Shown here in pieces: positions 23,640-31,852 of a stretch of 32,129 bases of DNA. Every line of letters starts with the position of its first letter. Within the stretch, counting starts at the first letter, position 1. This DNA is from Byssovorax sp. (GTDB lineage: Bacteria; Myxococcota_A; Polyangia; Polyangiales; Polyangiaceae). Under the pieces are notes generated by a model, which did no database searches, was not told the DNA's origin, and was given only the letters and a program-made list of their open reading frames with translations. The stretch is from NCBI GenBank assembly GCA_025362495.1, contig JANYGI010000221.1, forward strand, positions 1 to 32,129, in the 5' to 3' direction. The position numbers were made by a program, and so were the translations under genes.

Positions 23640-24851
23640 TCAGGGCGCGGCGTGCTTGCGCGTGACGAAGAAAAAATCGCGCGGCGCGGGCTCGGTCACG
23701 TACTCGCCCCTGGTGAACTTGATCCCGGGGATCAGCGCCGAGTCGACGTGAGGGGCCTGGCCCGCGTCGCCCGGCTCGTAGAGCAGGAAGCGCGGGTACG
23801 AGTAGTTCACGTCGAGCTGCGCGGCGGACGCGGCCCCGATCGCCGCCATCGCGTGGCCGAGGGCCTGCGCCGTCACGGCCTCGCCGAAGCCGTAGAACAG
23901 CGTCGTCCCCGCCTTGTCGATGCCGATGGCGCTGCGGCGGATCACCGTCTCGCCGCTCACGGTCGCGCCCCAGTTCTTGCTGTACTCGAGGTCGAGCGCG
24001 CTGTTGATCTTGCCCTCCTCGACGAGGCACGGCGGCGTCTGGCGGTAGCCCGCCATCTGCGCTTCGCCTGCCTTCAGATCGCGCCAGGTGCCGATCTTGA
24101 TCGCGCCGTCGCGGTAGAGGCCGACGGTGCAGGCGATGTCGCGCGGGACCACGAACGTCTCGCCGTCGAGCATCATCCCGTAGTGGCCGTGCATGGCCTT
24201 GAAGCCGCCGTTGAAGGCCGCGATGAGGTCGCCCGCCGCGTCCTTCGGCACGAGGCCGGGGCGGTGCTCCTGCGGCACGTTGCCCTGCGGCTCGCTCGTG
24301 CCGGCGACGAGGTGGAGCGTGGTTCGTCGCAGATCCATCGCGACGACGGCGACGGCCGCGAAGCCGCGCTTCGGATCGGGGTGCACCACGGCCTTGGCGA
24401 GGCCGGGCTCCTTCATCGGGATCCACCGGCCATCCGCGGGCGTCGAGACGCCCTCGAACGGCGGCGCGAACGGCGGAGGGGGAAAGGCACCGACCGCGGC
24501 CGCGGGGGCCGCCACGGGCGCGCCGGAGCCCGATGCGGCGGGTTGCGCCGCCGAAGCGACCGGGGCCGGCGGGAGCGTCGGCGCCGTGGGCGTGCCCGAG
24601 GGGACATCCCAGAACGTCTTCGGCGCGTCGTCCTTGTAGCGCCAGCGATCGAAGCGATCCTGGATCCCGTACGTGACGTCCTCGGCCCACGCGATGGGCT
24701 TGGGACCGAACACCGCTCGCACGCCGTCGGCCAGCGCCGGCCCGAGCCAGGGGATCTCGTGGATGCCCATCCACAGGGCCGGCACCGCGAGCGTGAAAGC
24801 GCCGAGCGTGTAGAGCCCCCGACGGCGCCAGCGTGACGTCTTCTTAGCCAA
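23640..24851 (-). CDS. Phosphodiester glycosidase (NAGPA-like) family membrane protein
   Basis: 403 aa. A basic start (AKKTSRWRRRG) and one N-terminal helix (LYTLGAFTLAVPALWMGI) anchor the protein or act as an uncleaved signal. A Pro/Ala linker (residues about 90-135) precedes the NAGPA-like domain, recognised by AAFNGGFKAMHGHYGMMLDG, VPRDIACTVGLYRDG, SAIGIDKAGTTLFYGFG and LDVNYSYPRFLLYEPG. The family includes enzymes that cleave sugar phosphodiesters such as wall or exopolysaccharide linkages; the substrate here is not known. The start is a TTG at 24851, supported by GGAGA five bases upstream; the frame has no better ATG before the membrane helix. About 114 feature-poor bases separate it from the Zn-ribbon gene upstream. 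Confidence 0.82.
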   Translation of the reverse strand: MAKKTSRWRRRGLYTLGAFTLAVPALWMGIHEIPWLGPALADGVRAVFGPKPIAWAEDVTYGIQDRFDRWRYKDDAPKTFWDVPSGTPTAPTLPPAPVASAAQPAASGSGAPVAAPAAAVGAFPPPPFAPPFEGVSTPADGRWIPMKEPGLAKAVVHPDPKRGFAAVAVVAMDLRRTTLHLVAGTSEPQGNVPQEHRPGLVPKDAAGDLIAAFNGGFKAMHGHYGMMLDGETFVVPRDIACTVGLYRDGAIKIGTWRDLKAGEAQMAGYRQTPPCLVEEGKINSALDLEYSKNWGATVSGETVIRRSAIGIDKAGTTLFYGFGEAVTAQALGHAMAAIGAASAAQLDVNYSYPRFLLYEPGDAGQAPHVDSALIPGIKFTRGEYVTEPAPRDFFFVTRKHAAP

Positions 24852-24965
24852 ATCGTCTCCAGGTTAGCCGAGGAACGCGCCCGTCCCAGCCAACCGGGGC
24901 GCGCGGGCCCGCCGGGAACGCCGCGCGGAGGAGGCCTCTTCCCGCGGTGGGGTTGAAGAGAAAGG

Positions 24966-25457
24966 CTAGGTTTGCCCGTGCGCCATCGTTCGCGGGCCGT
25001 CCTTGAACAGGATCTCGACCTTGCCGCGATCGATCACGCGAGCCACGACGCCGTCGCCGAACTTGGGGTGCCGGATCAGCTCGCCCTGGTTGAGCACGAG
25101 GGTGATCCGGAACTGCTTGAAGGCTCCCGAGGGTTGCCCCGCGATCGCCTTCTCCCAGCTCGCCGTCTGATCGCGCTCGACCTTGGACGTGTGCGCAGCG
25201 CGCTGGTCCTTGGTGCCGCCGCCGCTCGTCGTCTTGCGGTCCTCGGCGCGCTTGGCCATCCGCGCGGACGCGGCGTCGCGCTCCGTCTTGGGGCGGCGGT
25301 AGAGGTGGTGGGAGTGACAGGTCTGGCAGTCGACCTTCTTCACCGCGTCGCCCACCATCGCGATGATGCGGTGGGTGAGGTCGAGCTTGCACTTCGTGCA
25401 ATAGGCGTCGATTTCGCCGCCCGTTTTGGGCTTTTTAGTCGTGGTCGTCGTCGTCAC
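24966..25457 (-). CDS. Zn-ribbon protein with C-terminal H-x-K-F-G-x-G module
   Basis: 163 aa. Two CxxC pairs, Cys20-x-x-Cys23 and Cys44-x-x-Cys47, followed by HSHH, should bind a zinc ion. A Lys/Arg/Ala-rich linker (about residues 55-105) leads to a small beta module, RHPKFGDGVVARVIDRGKVE then ILFKDGPRTMAHG. This last pattern (H.kFG.G.V......kv.v.F..G...l.H) occurs in several nucleic-acid-associated proteins, including the ends of some UvrD-type helicases, so a DNA- or RNA-linked role is possible but unproven. The start is GTG at 25457 with GAGGA three bases before it. The next gene upstream ends 20 bases away, suggesting co-transcription. Confidence 0.72.
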   Translation of the reverse strand: MTTTTTTKKPKTGGEIDAYCTKCKLDLTHRIIAMVGDAVKKVDCQTCHSHHLYRRPKTERDAASARMAKRAEDRKTTSGGGTKDQRAAHTSKVERDQTASWEKAIAGQPSGAFKQFRITLVLNQGELIRHPKFGDGVVARVIDRGKVEILFKDGPRTMAHGQT

Positions 25458-25477
25458 GTATCCTCACGCCGTCGGCG

Positions 25478-25984
25478 TCAGCGCCGCGCGTCCCTGGTTC
25501 GATCTTTCACCGAAACGGAAGAGGTGATGTCGGGCTTCGGCATGCGGGTGTTCACGCCTTCGCTCTCGTCGCCTCCGTCTTTCTCGGTGCTCTTAGCCGC
25601 GTCGTTCGGAATGAAGCGGATCTCGGTCTTGATCTCGAACGAAAGCTTGGTGAGGACCTTCGTGAGCTCGTCGGCGAACTGGGTGTGCTCGAGGACGTCG
25701 CGGATTTCCTTGGCGACGACCCGGTAGAGGCCCGTCTTGGTGTCGTCGATCTGCGTGTAGAGGTAGTGCAGGACCTCCTTCGGGAGCTTCATGTCCTGCA
25801 CGAAGTGGCGGAGGTTCTCCGGGCCCTCGGCGAGGCGGCTCGCGCCGGACTCGACCGCGCGCTCGAGAACGCGCTTCAAGATCTCCGGGAACACGCGCTC
25901 GAAGAGGCGACCCTTGTCGGCGTCCGGCTTGTCGCTCTCGGGCGGGTCCTCGCGGAGCGGCAGGTCGTCGTCTTCTTCGCCCAT
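25478..25984 (-). CDS. Conserved-looking small acidic helical protein, unknown
   Basis: 168 aa. A very acidic N-terminus (MGEEDDDLPLREDPPESDKP) precedes an amphipathic helical core of about 100 residues: LFERVFPEILKRVLERAVES, LRHFVQDMKLPKEVLHYLYT and LEHTQFADELTKVLTKLSFE, then TEIRF. The tail is charged and disordered-looking. I recognise no family; the helix pattern recalls small membrane-associated or PHA-granule-type regulators, but I cannot support that. ATG at 25984 follows a purine-rich stretch. Third-position GC is high, and the frame is free of stops, as expected for a real gene. First gene of a likely operon with the Zn-ribbon protein 20 bases downstream. Confidence 0.68.
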   Translation of the reverse strand: MGEEDDDLPLREDPPESDKPDADKGRLFERVFPEILKRVLERAVESGASRLAEGPENLRHFVQDMKLPKEVLHYLYTQIDDTKTGLYRVVAKEIRDVLEHTQFADELTKVLTKLSFEIKTEIRFIPNDAAKSTEKDGGDESEGVNTRMPKPDITSSVSVKDRTRDARR

Positions 25985-26089
25985 TTTTCAGCCCTGCCCC
26001 CGTCCCATCGTCGACCGCGTGGCTCAACTACTCGCCGGACAGGATCCTGTCAATGCGGGCGGGTGCGCGCCCGGGGTGCGGCGGCTCAC

Positions 26090-26827
26090 TCAATCGTCGA
26101 CAGGCTCGCTCGCGTGCTGCGTTCGCGCGGCAGATCCGGCCTTCACCGTGCGCAGAACCCAGACTTCGGCCGCGAAGCGACCATGTCCGCGGTGGGCGGC
26201 GATTTCGAGCGTGTAGACGTCTTTTTCGAGCGGACAGAATGGACGATCGGGCTGGACGATCGGCCACGCGTCCTCGCCGTGGTCGGCCGCGACGGGCGCG
26301 CCGCGGCTGCTGTGAACGGTGACGTCGAGGTCCGCCACGGTCGCGTCGGCGACGGCGAAGACGCGGTAACACTCGCCCCGCTTCGCCTCGAACGTCGTGG
26401 TGAGCCCGGGGGCGCCCTCGGTGACGGTGCCCTCGAAGGGCGCCTTCGAGAGCCGACGCATCCCGTTCTCGGGGCCGCACAGGAGCGAGAGGCGCGTCAC
26501 GTCTTTCACGGGATCGCCGGCGGGGTGAAAGCCGCCGTAGCAGCGCACCCAGGGGCCGCCGATGCGCACGAGCGGCGTCGCCGTCGCGGGCTCGGCGTCG
26601 CCGGTGGTCTCGACTCGCGCCGGGTCGGTCGGGGCGGGATCGCCGCCGGGATCGTCGGCCGCGGCGGCCCGATCGGCGGCGTGCGGCGGCGGGAGCATCG
26701 ACGTCGGGGCGCTGGTCGGCGCGACCGGCGGCGCCTCGGCGTCGCCTTGATCCCACGGGCGCGTGCGCTGCTCGCACCCGATCGCGAAGGCCCCGACGAG
26801 CCCGAGTGTCCACCAGCGCGTCCGCAC
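26090..26827 (-). CDS. Putative lipoprotein, unknown function
   Basis: 245 aa. The signal peptide VRTRWWTLGLVGAFAIGC ends in a lipobox with lipid Cys18. A Pro/Ala/Asp-rich spacer of about 65 residues follows, then a globular part beginning LVRIGGPWVRCYGGFHPAGD with cysteines in VRCYGG, LLCGPE, GECYRV and PFCPLE that could pair. I recognise no domain. The start is GTG at 26827, chosen because it begins the signal peptide and AAGGG lies four bases before it; the frame is open upstream to 26986 over mutY. Divergent from mutY with 46 bases between the start codons. Confidence 0.72.
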   Translation of the reverse strand: MRTRWWTLGLVGAFAIGCEQRTRPWDQGDAEAPPVAPTSAPTSMLPPPHAADRAAAADDPGGDPAPTDPARVETTGDAEPATATPLVRIGGPWVRCYGGFHPAGDPVKDVTRLSLLCGPENGMRRLSKAPFEGTVTEGAPGLTTTFEAKRGECYRVFAVADATVADLDVTVHSSRGAPVAADHGEDAWPIVQPDRPFCPLEKDVYTLEIAAHRGHGRFAAEVWVLRTVKAGSAARTQHASEPVDD

Positions 26828-26873
26828 GTCGCCCTTATGCCACGACGCGGCTCTGTAGTACGAGGCTCCCGCG

Positions 26874-28031
26874 ATGCCCCCGCGAAAGCGCCCCGAGGCG
26901 CAGCTCGATCTCCTCGTCGCCCGGGCCGATCCCGGCCGCTCCGCCGCCATCGCGGCCCTCACTCCCGCGCAGCGCGACGACGCCATCGTCGGCCAGCTCG
27001 TCGCGTGGTTCGAGCTCGTCGCGCGCGATCTGCCCTGGCGACGGAGGCGCGATCCCTACGCCGTGTGGCTGAGCGAGATCATGCTCCAGCAGACCCGCGT
27101 CGAGACCGTGATCCCCTACTTCAACCGCTTTCTCGAGCGGTTTCCCGACGTCGAGGCCCTCGCCGGAGCCGAGATCGACGAGGTGCTCAAGATGTGGAGC
27201 GGCCTCGGGTACTACCGGCGCGCGCGCGTCCTCTACGCCACGGCGCGCGAGGTGACCGCGCGCTACGGCGGCAATTTCCCCGGCGAGGCCGCGGCGCTAC
27301 GCGAGCTGCCGGGGATCGGCGCGTACACCGCGGGCGCGATCGCCAGCCTGGCGTTCGACCAGCGCGAGCCGCTCGTCGACGGCAACGTGGCGCGGGTGTT
27401 CGCGCGGCTCTTCGGGATCGACGAAGAGATCCGCACCACGGGCGCGGTGAAGCGCCTCTGGGAGATCGCCTGGCGCCTCGTGCCGGAGGAGCGACCGGGC
27501 CGCTTCAACGAGGCGCTGATGGAGCTCGGCGCGACGGTGTGCACGCCGCGCGATCCGCAGTGCGGCGCCTGCCCGCTCGAGGCGCTCTGCGTGGCGCGCG
27601 CGTCGGGCCGCGTGATGGAGCTGCCGCGGATCGACGCGAAGAAGAAGGTCCCCGTCGTGAAGATGGTCGCCGTCGTGCTGCGCCGCGGCCCGCTGGTGCT
27701 CCTCGCGCGCCGCGAAGAAGGCGGACTCTTCGGCGGCCTGTGGGAGCCGCCGATGGTCGAGGCGGCGTCGATCGACGAGGCGCGCGCGCTGCTGGCGGCC
27801 GTCGGCGTCGGCCCCGCGATCGAGCTGCGCGAGGCGGGCAACGTCAAGCACGTGCTCTCGCACAAGGAGCTGCGCGTCGCCGTCGTGGCGGGCACGATCC
27901 CCGGGAAAACGAAGGCTCCCGCGGTCCTCGGCGCGCCCTACGAGAAGGCCGCGTGGCTGCACCCGGACGACGCCGAGATCGGCGTCTCGACGCTGGCGCG
28001 CAAGGTCCTCGCGGCGGCCGGCGGCACCTGA
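26874..28031 (+). CDS. mutY: A/G-specific adenine DNA glycosylase (MutY)
   Basis: 385 aa, normal for MutY. It removes adenine mispaired with 8-oxoguanine. Seen: catalytic Glu in SEIMLQQTRV, helix-hairpin-helix LPGIGAYTAGAIAS, catalytic Asp in VDGNVARV, and the 4Fe-4S cysteines in CTPRDPQCGACPLEALC (C-x6-C-x2-C-x5-C). The C-terminal part (MVAVVLRRGPLVLLARREEG, GLFGGLWEPP, HVLSHKELRV) is the NUDIX-like domain that recognises 8-oxoguanine. An extension of about 30 residues precedes the catalytic domain. ATG at 26874; TAGTAC 18 bases upstream is a weak -10 candidate. The gene ends 22 bases from a convergent lipoprotein gene. Confidence 0.95.
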   Translation: MPPRKRPEAQLDLLVARADPGRSAAIAALTPAQRDDAIVGQLVAWFELVARDLPWRRRRDPYAVWLSEIMLQQTRVETVIPYFNRFLERFPDVEALAGAEIDEVLKMWSGLGYYRRARVLYATAREVTARYGGNFPGEAAALRELPGIGAYTAGAIASLAFDQREPLVDGNVARVFARLFGIDEEIRTTGAVKRLWEIAWRLVPEERPGRFNEALMELGATVCTPRDPQCGACPLEALCVARASGRVMELPRIDAKKKVPVVKMVAVVLRRGPLVLLARREEGGLFGGLWEPPMVEAASIDEARALLAAVGVGPAIELREAGNVKHVLSHKELRVAVVAGTIPGKTKAPAVLGAPYEKAAWLHPDDAEIGVSTLARKVLAAAGGT

Positions 28032-28053
28032 CCGGCCTGACGGCCTGCGATCT

Positions 28054-28710
28054 TCAGCCGCCGTCCGCGCCGCCGGCGCTGCCGCTGCTGCTCCCGCTGC
28101 TGGTCGCGCTCGATCCGCCGGCGCCGCTGCTGCTGCTGCTGCCCGACGTCGCGCTGCTGCTCGACGTCGCGCTGCCGCACGACGGCTGCGCGTCGACGGT
28201 GAGGCTCGCCTGCAGCGTGATCCCGGCGTCGAGATCGGTGGCGCCCGCGTCGTCGGGGCGAGCCACGAGGAGCGTGTTGTCCGCGTCGCCGACGAGGGCG
28301 ACCGTGATCGCGAACTTCTGGTACGGCGTCACGAACTTGCGCAGCAGCACGTTCACCGTGTGGGTGACGCCGTCGTTGTTGCGGACGCCGTTCACGGTGA
28401 CGACGAGGTGACCGCAGATGCCGCTCGGGACCGAGCTGCAGAAGCCGGCGGGCCGCAGGAACACCAGGGCGGGCGCGCCGTTCGCGGTCCGGAAATCGAC
28501 CGAGAGCGGGATCGTCGCGTCGGTGCCGGCGGGCACCGGGAAGCAGGCGTCGTTGGCCGGGCTGACGACTCGCATGGTCGCGTCGAACGCCACCGTCGTG
28601 CGCCCGGCGTCGACCGTCGTGGTCGTCGTCGTCTCGCTGGTGCAGCCGCACGCCGTCACGGCGAAGGCTGCGAGCAGTGCGGCGAGAGGAGAGCGTCGAG
28701 CCGTGGTCAT
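28054..28710 (-). CDS. Putative lipoprotein with Ser/Gly-rich C-terminus
   Basis: 218 aa. The start MTTARRSPLAALLAAFAVTA is a signal peptide ending in a lipobox with cysteine (TAC, followed by GC). A Thr run comes next, then a beta-rich domain containing ACFPVPAGTDATIPLSVDF, GICGHLVVTVNGVRNNDGV and FAITVALVGDADNTLLVARP, which looks like an Ig-like or carbohydrate-binding fold but is not recognised. The last 35 residues are almost only Ser, Gly, Ala and Thr (with AGGSSATSSGSSSG). ATG at 28710 begins the signal peptide; the frame is open for 12 more codons. Faces mutY end-to-end. Confidence 0.75.
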   Translation of the reverse strand: MTTARRSPLAALLAAFAVTACGCTSETTTTTTVDAGRTTVAFDATMRVVSPANDACFPVPAGTDATIPLSVDFRTANGAPALVFLRPAGFCSSVPSGICGHLVVTVNGVRNNDGVTHTVNVLLRKFVTPYQKFAITVALVGDADNTLLVARPDDAGATDLDAGITLQASLTVDAQPSCGSATSSSSATSGSSSSSGAGGSSATSSGSSSGSAGGADGG

Positions 28711-28834
28711 TGCGCGCGTTCTTAGCCCACGAAGCGCCGGGAGCAAAAGGCAGAATCACATCCCGGCGCTCCGCAGGGCGCGCGGGCCGCGCCGCCGCGC
28801 GGGCTCTGCCTGATGCTTCACGGGCGCCGCGGGG

Positions 28835-28846
28835 GTAAGGTCGGGC
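28835..28846 (+). promoter_or_regulatory. -10-like motif before bolA
   Basis: GTAAGGTCGGGC differs by one base from the GTAACGTCGGGC found before the ASKHA and DUF2505 genes. TAAGGT (28836-28841) ends six bases before the GTG start at 28848. No clear -35 box. Confidence 0.35.
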
Positions 28847-28847
28847 G

Positions 28848-29162
28848 GTGACGCGCCAGCAATCGATCCAGGAAAAGCTCACCCTCGCCCTCCATCCCAG
28901 CCACCTCGACGTCGAGAACGAGAGCCGGATGCACAACGTCCCCGCGGGCTCCGAGACGCACTTCAAGGTCGTCGTCGTCAGCGATGTCTTCGAGGGGCTC
29001 GGCCTCGTCGACCGTCATCGTCGCGTCAACGCGGCGCTCGCCGACGAGCTGAAGGCCGGCCTCCACGCGCTGACGATCCGCGCGCTCACGCCCGCGCAGT
29101 GGACGGCGGAGGGCGCCCCGGGCTTCGAGTCGCCGCCGTGCCTCGGCGGATCGAAGTCGTAG
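28848..29162 (+). CDS. bolA: BolA family protein
   Basis: 104 aa. The BolA core is plain: IQEKLTLALHPSHLDVENES, then SETHFKVVVVSDVFEGLGLV with the conserved histidine, and RHRRVNAALADEL with the second one, followed by LHALTIRALTPAQW. BolA proteins bind an iron-sulfur cluster with monothiol glutaredoxins and affect cell shape, stress and iron handling; no glutaredoxin gene is adjacent. The start is GTG at 28848. It ends one base before the metallophosphoesterase start, so the two genes form an operon. The 137 bases before it show only the -10-like motif. Confidence 0.9.
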   Translation: MTRQQSIQEKLTLALHPSHLDVENESRMHNVPAGSETHFKVVVVSDVFEGLGLVDRHRRVNAALADELKAGLHALTIRALTPAQWTAEGAPGFESPPCLGGSKS

Positions 29163-29163
29163 G

Positions 29164-30003
29164 GTGGCGCCTCGCGTCGACCTCACGCTCGCGCTGGTGA
29201 GCGATCTCCACTTCGGCCCCGAGGCTTCGTTCGGCGGCAAACTGCGCAAGCTGACGGCGCAGGCCGCGCCGCTCGCGCGCGCCTTCGTCGAGCGGATGAA
29301 CACCATCGTGAAGCCCGATCTCGTTGTGAACCTCGGCGACGACATCGAGGACGAGTCGCCCGGGGCCGACCGCGCGCGCTACGGCGAGTGCCAGGGCATC
29401 CTCCGCGGCGCGGCGGCCGAGCTCGTCAACGTCGCTGGCAACCACGACACGATCCAGCTCGCCGAGGCGGAGGTCGCGGCGATGTGGGGGCGCGAGGGCG
29501 AGCTTTACTACTCGCTCGATCGCGGCGGCTTTCACCTCGTCGTCCTTCACACCCGCGAGCGCAAAGATCACGACGTCTCCGTCGGCCCGGAGCAGCTCGC
29601 CTGGCTCGCGGCCGATCTCGCAGCGAGCCCGGGGCCGACGCTCGTGCTCATGCACCACAGCGCCGCCGATCAGGATCTCACGGGCAACCGCTGGTTCGAG
29701 GGGAGCCCGCACATCTGCCTCGTCCGCGAGCGCCGCGCGCTGCGGAAGCTCTTCGAGGATCACGGCGAGGTGCGCGCCGTCTTCAACGGGCACCTGCACT
29801 GGAACCACCTCGACGTGATCAACGGCATCCCGTACGTCACGCTCCAGAGCTTGATCGAGAACCTCGACGACGACGCCCCGGGGCGCGCCGCGGCGGCCCA
29901 CGCCATCGTGCGCGCGTCGGACAGACGCATCGTGGTCGAGGTGATGGGCGCCGAGCGCGCGCGGTATCAGTTCGATCGGCGAGCCGATCAGCGGAAGGCG
30001 TAG
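29164..30003 (+). CDS. Calcineurin-like metallophosphoesterase
   Basis: 279 aa. The five metal-binding blocks of the family appear in order: SDLHFG (D-x-H), NLGDD (G-D), AGNHD (G-N-H-D/E), LMHHSA, and FNGHLHWNH (G-H-x-H). These enzymes use two metals to split phosphomonoesters or diesters, for example cyclic nucleotides or UDP-sugar lipids; the substrate is unknown. There is no signal peptide. The start is GTG at 29164, one base after the bolA stop. Its 3' end overlaps the convergent PQQ-propeller gene by 16 bases (29988-30003). Confidence 0.9.
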   Translation: MAPRVDLTLALVSDLHFGPEASFGGKLRKLTAQAAPLARAFVERMNTIVKPDLVVNLGDDIEDESPGADRARYGECQGILRGAAAELVNVAGNHDTIQLAEAEVAAMWGREGELYYSLDRGGFHLVVLHTRERKDHDVSVGPEQLAWLAADLAASPGPTLVLMHHSAADQDLTGNRWFEGSPHICLVRERRALRKLFEDHGEVRAVFNGHLHWNHLDVINGIPYVTLQSLIENLDDDAPGRAAAAHAIVRASDRRIVVEVMGAERARYQFDRRADQRKA

Positions 30004-31193
30004 AGGCGGCCGTCGGCCGAGCCGACGTACACCGTTCCATCAGGTGCGATCGCCGGCGACGAGAACACGATGCCGCCTGTTCTGTAGGCCCATCGCTGCG
30101 TCCCGTCGCTCGCGATCGCGTACAGCGTCCCGTCGTCGGAGCCCACGAACACCGTGCCGTCCGCCGCGATCGCGGGCGACGACGCCACCGCGGCGCCGGC
30201 CGGAAAGCGCCAGCGCAGGCGACCGTCCGGCGTCACGGCGTACACGCTCTTGTCGGCCGATCCGACGACGATCGTCCCGTCGGGCGCGATGGCCGGCGAC
30301 GACTGGATCGGGCCCGACGCCAGGAACGTCCAGCGGAGCTTCCCGTTGGCGGCGAAGGCGTAGAGGCGGCCGTCGTCGGAGCCGAAGTACATCGTCCCGT
30401 CGGGGCCGAGGGCCACTGAAGAGCGCACGGGGCCCGCTGTTTCCAGCGATCCGGCGACCACGCCGTCGGGCTTGATCGCGTACACCTGCGCGTCGTCGGA
30501 GCCGACGAGGATCGTCCCGCTCGCGGCGATCGCCGGCGTCGCCGAGATGCCGGCCCTGGCCTTCCACTGCCAGCGCTCCTCGCCGGTCGGCGAGAACGCG
30601 TAGACGAGCCAGGCGTTGGAGCCGATGTAGATCGTCCCGTCTCTGGCGAGGGCAGGGGAGGAGAAGGCGCAGTTGTGCATCGGCGCGGTCCACTTCATCG
30701 CGCCGTCGCGGATGGCGTAGAGGTGCGCGTCGACCGAGCCGACGTACACGGTGCCGTCGCCCGCGACGGCCGGTGACGAGAAGATCGGCCCGAGCGTCTC
30801 GAAGCTCCACTTGAGCTTCCCGCGCGGCGAGACGGCGTAGAGCTTGTGATCGAGCGAGCCGAAGTACACGGTGCCGTCGAGCCCGATGGCGGGCGACGAC
30901 CAGACTTCGCCCTGGGCCTGGTACGTCCACTGGAGCGCGCCGCCGGCGGGCGCGGCGACGCCGTTGCGGCCGGTGTGCAGCGCGTCGTGGTGGAACATCG
31001 GCCAGTGCGGGAGCGCGTCGCCGCGCATGCCCGGGCCTTCGATCCGCGGATCGATGACGGCTTCGGGTCCCGGGGCCGCGCACGCCGCCTCGCCGGGCGC
31101 GCACGGCGGGCGCGCCTCGTCGGCGCCGCACCCGGTCGCGAGCGCGAGCGCCGCGATCGCGCCGAAGACCCACCCCGCCGTCCGATTGCGCAT
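29988..31193 (-). CDS. PQQ-type beta-propeller lipoprotein (eight repeats)
   Basis: 401 aa. The signal peptide (MRNRTAGWVFGAIAALALAT) ends in a lipobox with Cys22 (ATGC). After a short cysteine-bearing linker and HWPMFHHDALHTGRNG come eight repeats of about 40 residues with the consensus SSPAIAxDGTVYVGSxDGxLYA, joined by G-x-x-x-W segments, enough for an eight-bladed propeller. This is the repeat of the BamB/PQQ-dehydrogenase group, but neither BamB partners nor PQQ-binding residues are evident; a scaffold or surface-binding role is likely. ATG at 31193 has GGGAG eight bases upstream; longer frames run into DUF2505. Strong codon similarity between blades suggests recent duplication. Confidence 0.9.
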   Translation of the reverse strand: MRNRTAGWVFGAIAALALATGCGADEARPPCAPGEAACAAPGPEAVIDPRIEGPGMRGDALPHWPMFHHDALHTGRNGVAAPAGGALQWTYQAQGEVWSSPAIGLDGTVYFGSLDHKLYAVSPRGKLKWSFETLGPIFSSPAVAGDGTVYVGSVDAHLYAIRDGAMKWTAPMHNCAFSSPALARDGTIYIGSNAWLVYAFSPTGEERWQWKARAGISATPAIAASGTILVGSDDAQVYAIKPDGVVAGSLETAGPVRSSVALGPDGTMYFGSDDGRLYAFAANGKLRWTFLASGPIQSSPAIAPDGTIVVGSADKSVYAVTPDGRLRWRFPAGAAVASSPAIAADGTVFVGSDDGTLYAIASDGTQRWAYRTGGIVFSSPAIAPDGTVYVGSADGRLYAFR

Positions 31194-31236
31194 GCCGAGA
31201 GCTCCCTTTTCCTGGTCCTGCCGCGCGGATTTCCGC

Positions 31237-31248
31237 GTAACGTCGGGC
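31237..31248 (+). promoter_or_regulatory. GTAACGTCGGGC motif before the DUF2505 gene
   Basis: Identical to 20996-21007. The TAACGT core (31238-31243) ends 11 bases before the ATG at 31255. No convincing -35 box; TGGTCC at 31213 is the nearest resemblance. Confidence 0.4.
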
Positions 31249-31254
31249 CCTGCC

Positions 31255-31785
31255 ATGGAGATCAAGACCGACGTAGCTCTCTCGTTCCCACGGGCCAGAA
31301 TCTTCAAAACTTATCGCGATCGGCTCGAAGATATCGCCGCGCACCTCCCGAACATCCGGGGGATCAAGGTCGCGTCGCGCGAGGAGCGCCCCGGCGAGGT
31401 GCTCCTCGTGAACGAGTGGGCCGGCGGCGGCGACATCCCGGCCGTCGCGCGCGCCATCATCAGCGAGTCGATGCTGAGCTGGACCGACCACGCCACCTGG
31501 ATAGAGGCGACGTTCACCGTCGAGTGGCGAACGGTGGTCCATGCCTTCCCCGGCGCCCTGGAGAGCTCGGGCGTGAACCGCTTCGTCGAGACCCCGACTG
31601 GCACTATCATCCAGTTCCGCGGCACGCTGGTGTGCGACGCCTCGAAGGTCCCCGGCGTGCCGAAGCTGCTGGCGCGCTCGCTCAACGGGACGATCGAGAA
31701 GCTCTTCGTCGGCAAGATCGCCGAGAACCTGGTCGCCGTGGGCCAGGGCGTCGGGAAGCTGCTCGAAATGGACGACCGCGCCTGA
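31255..31785 (+). CDS. DUF2505 / SRPBCC (START-like) protein
   Basis: 176 aa. It opens MEIKTDVALSFPRARIFKTY, continues LEDIAAHLPNIRGIKVASRE, RPGEVLLVNEWAGGGDIP, a central SWTDHATWIEATFTVEWRTV and VETPTGTIIQFRGTLVCDAS, and ends with a long helix (KIAENLVAVGQGVGKLLEM). The helix-grip pattern with a hydrophobic pocket fits the SRPBCC superfamily, as in DUF2505 proteins, which probably bind a lipid or other small hydrophobic ligand. No enzyme activity is implied. ATG at 31255 follows the TAACGT motif. It is divergent from the PQQ lipoprotein (61 bases between starts). Confidence 0.8.
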   Translation: MEIKTDVALSFPRARIFKTYRDRLEDIAAHLPNIRGIKVASREERPGEVLLVNEWAGGGDIPAVARAIISESMLSWTDHATWIEATFTVEWRTVVHAFPGALESSGVNRFVETPTGTIIQFRGTLVCDASKVPGVPKLLARSLNGTIEKLFVGKIAENLVAVGQGVGKLLEMDDRA

Positions 31786-31852
31786 CGCGGCAACCGATCT
31801 ACACGGCGGTGAATGACTTGGTGGCCGGCGTGGCCGGCCCGCAGGAGGACAC

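Noticed and set aside
25685-28411. 908-codon plus-strand frame across 25685-28411
   Set aside because: It runs over three minus-strand genes and out of frame over mutY; Arg/Ala-rich and without any domain.
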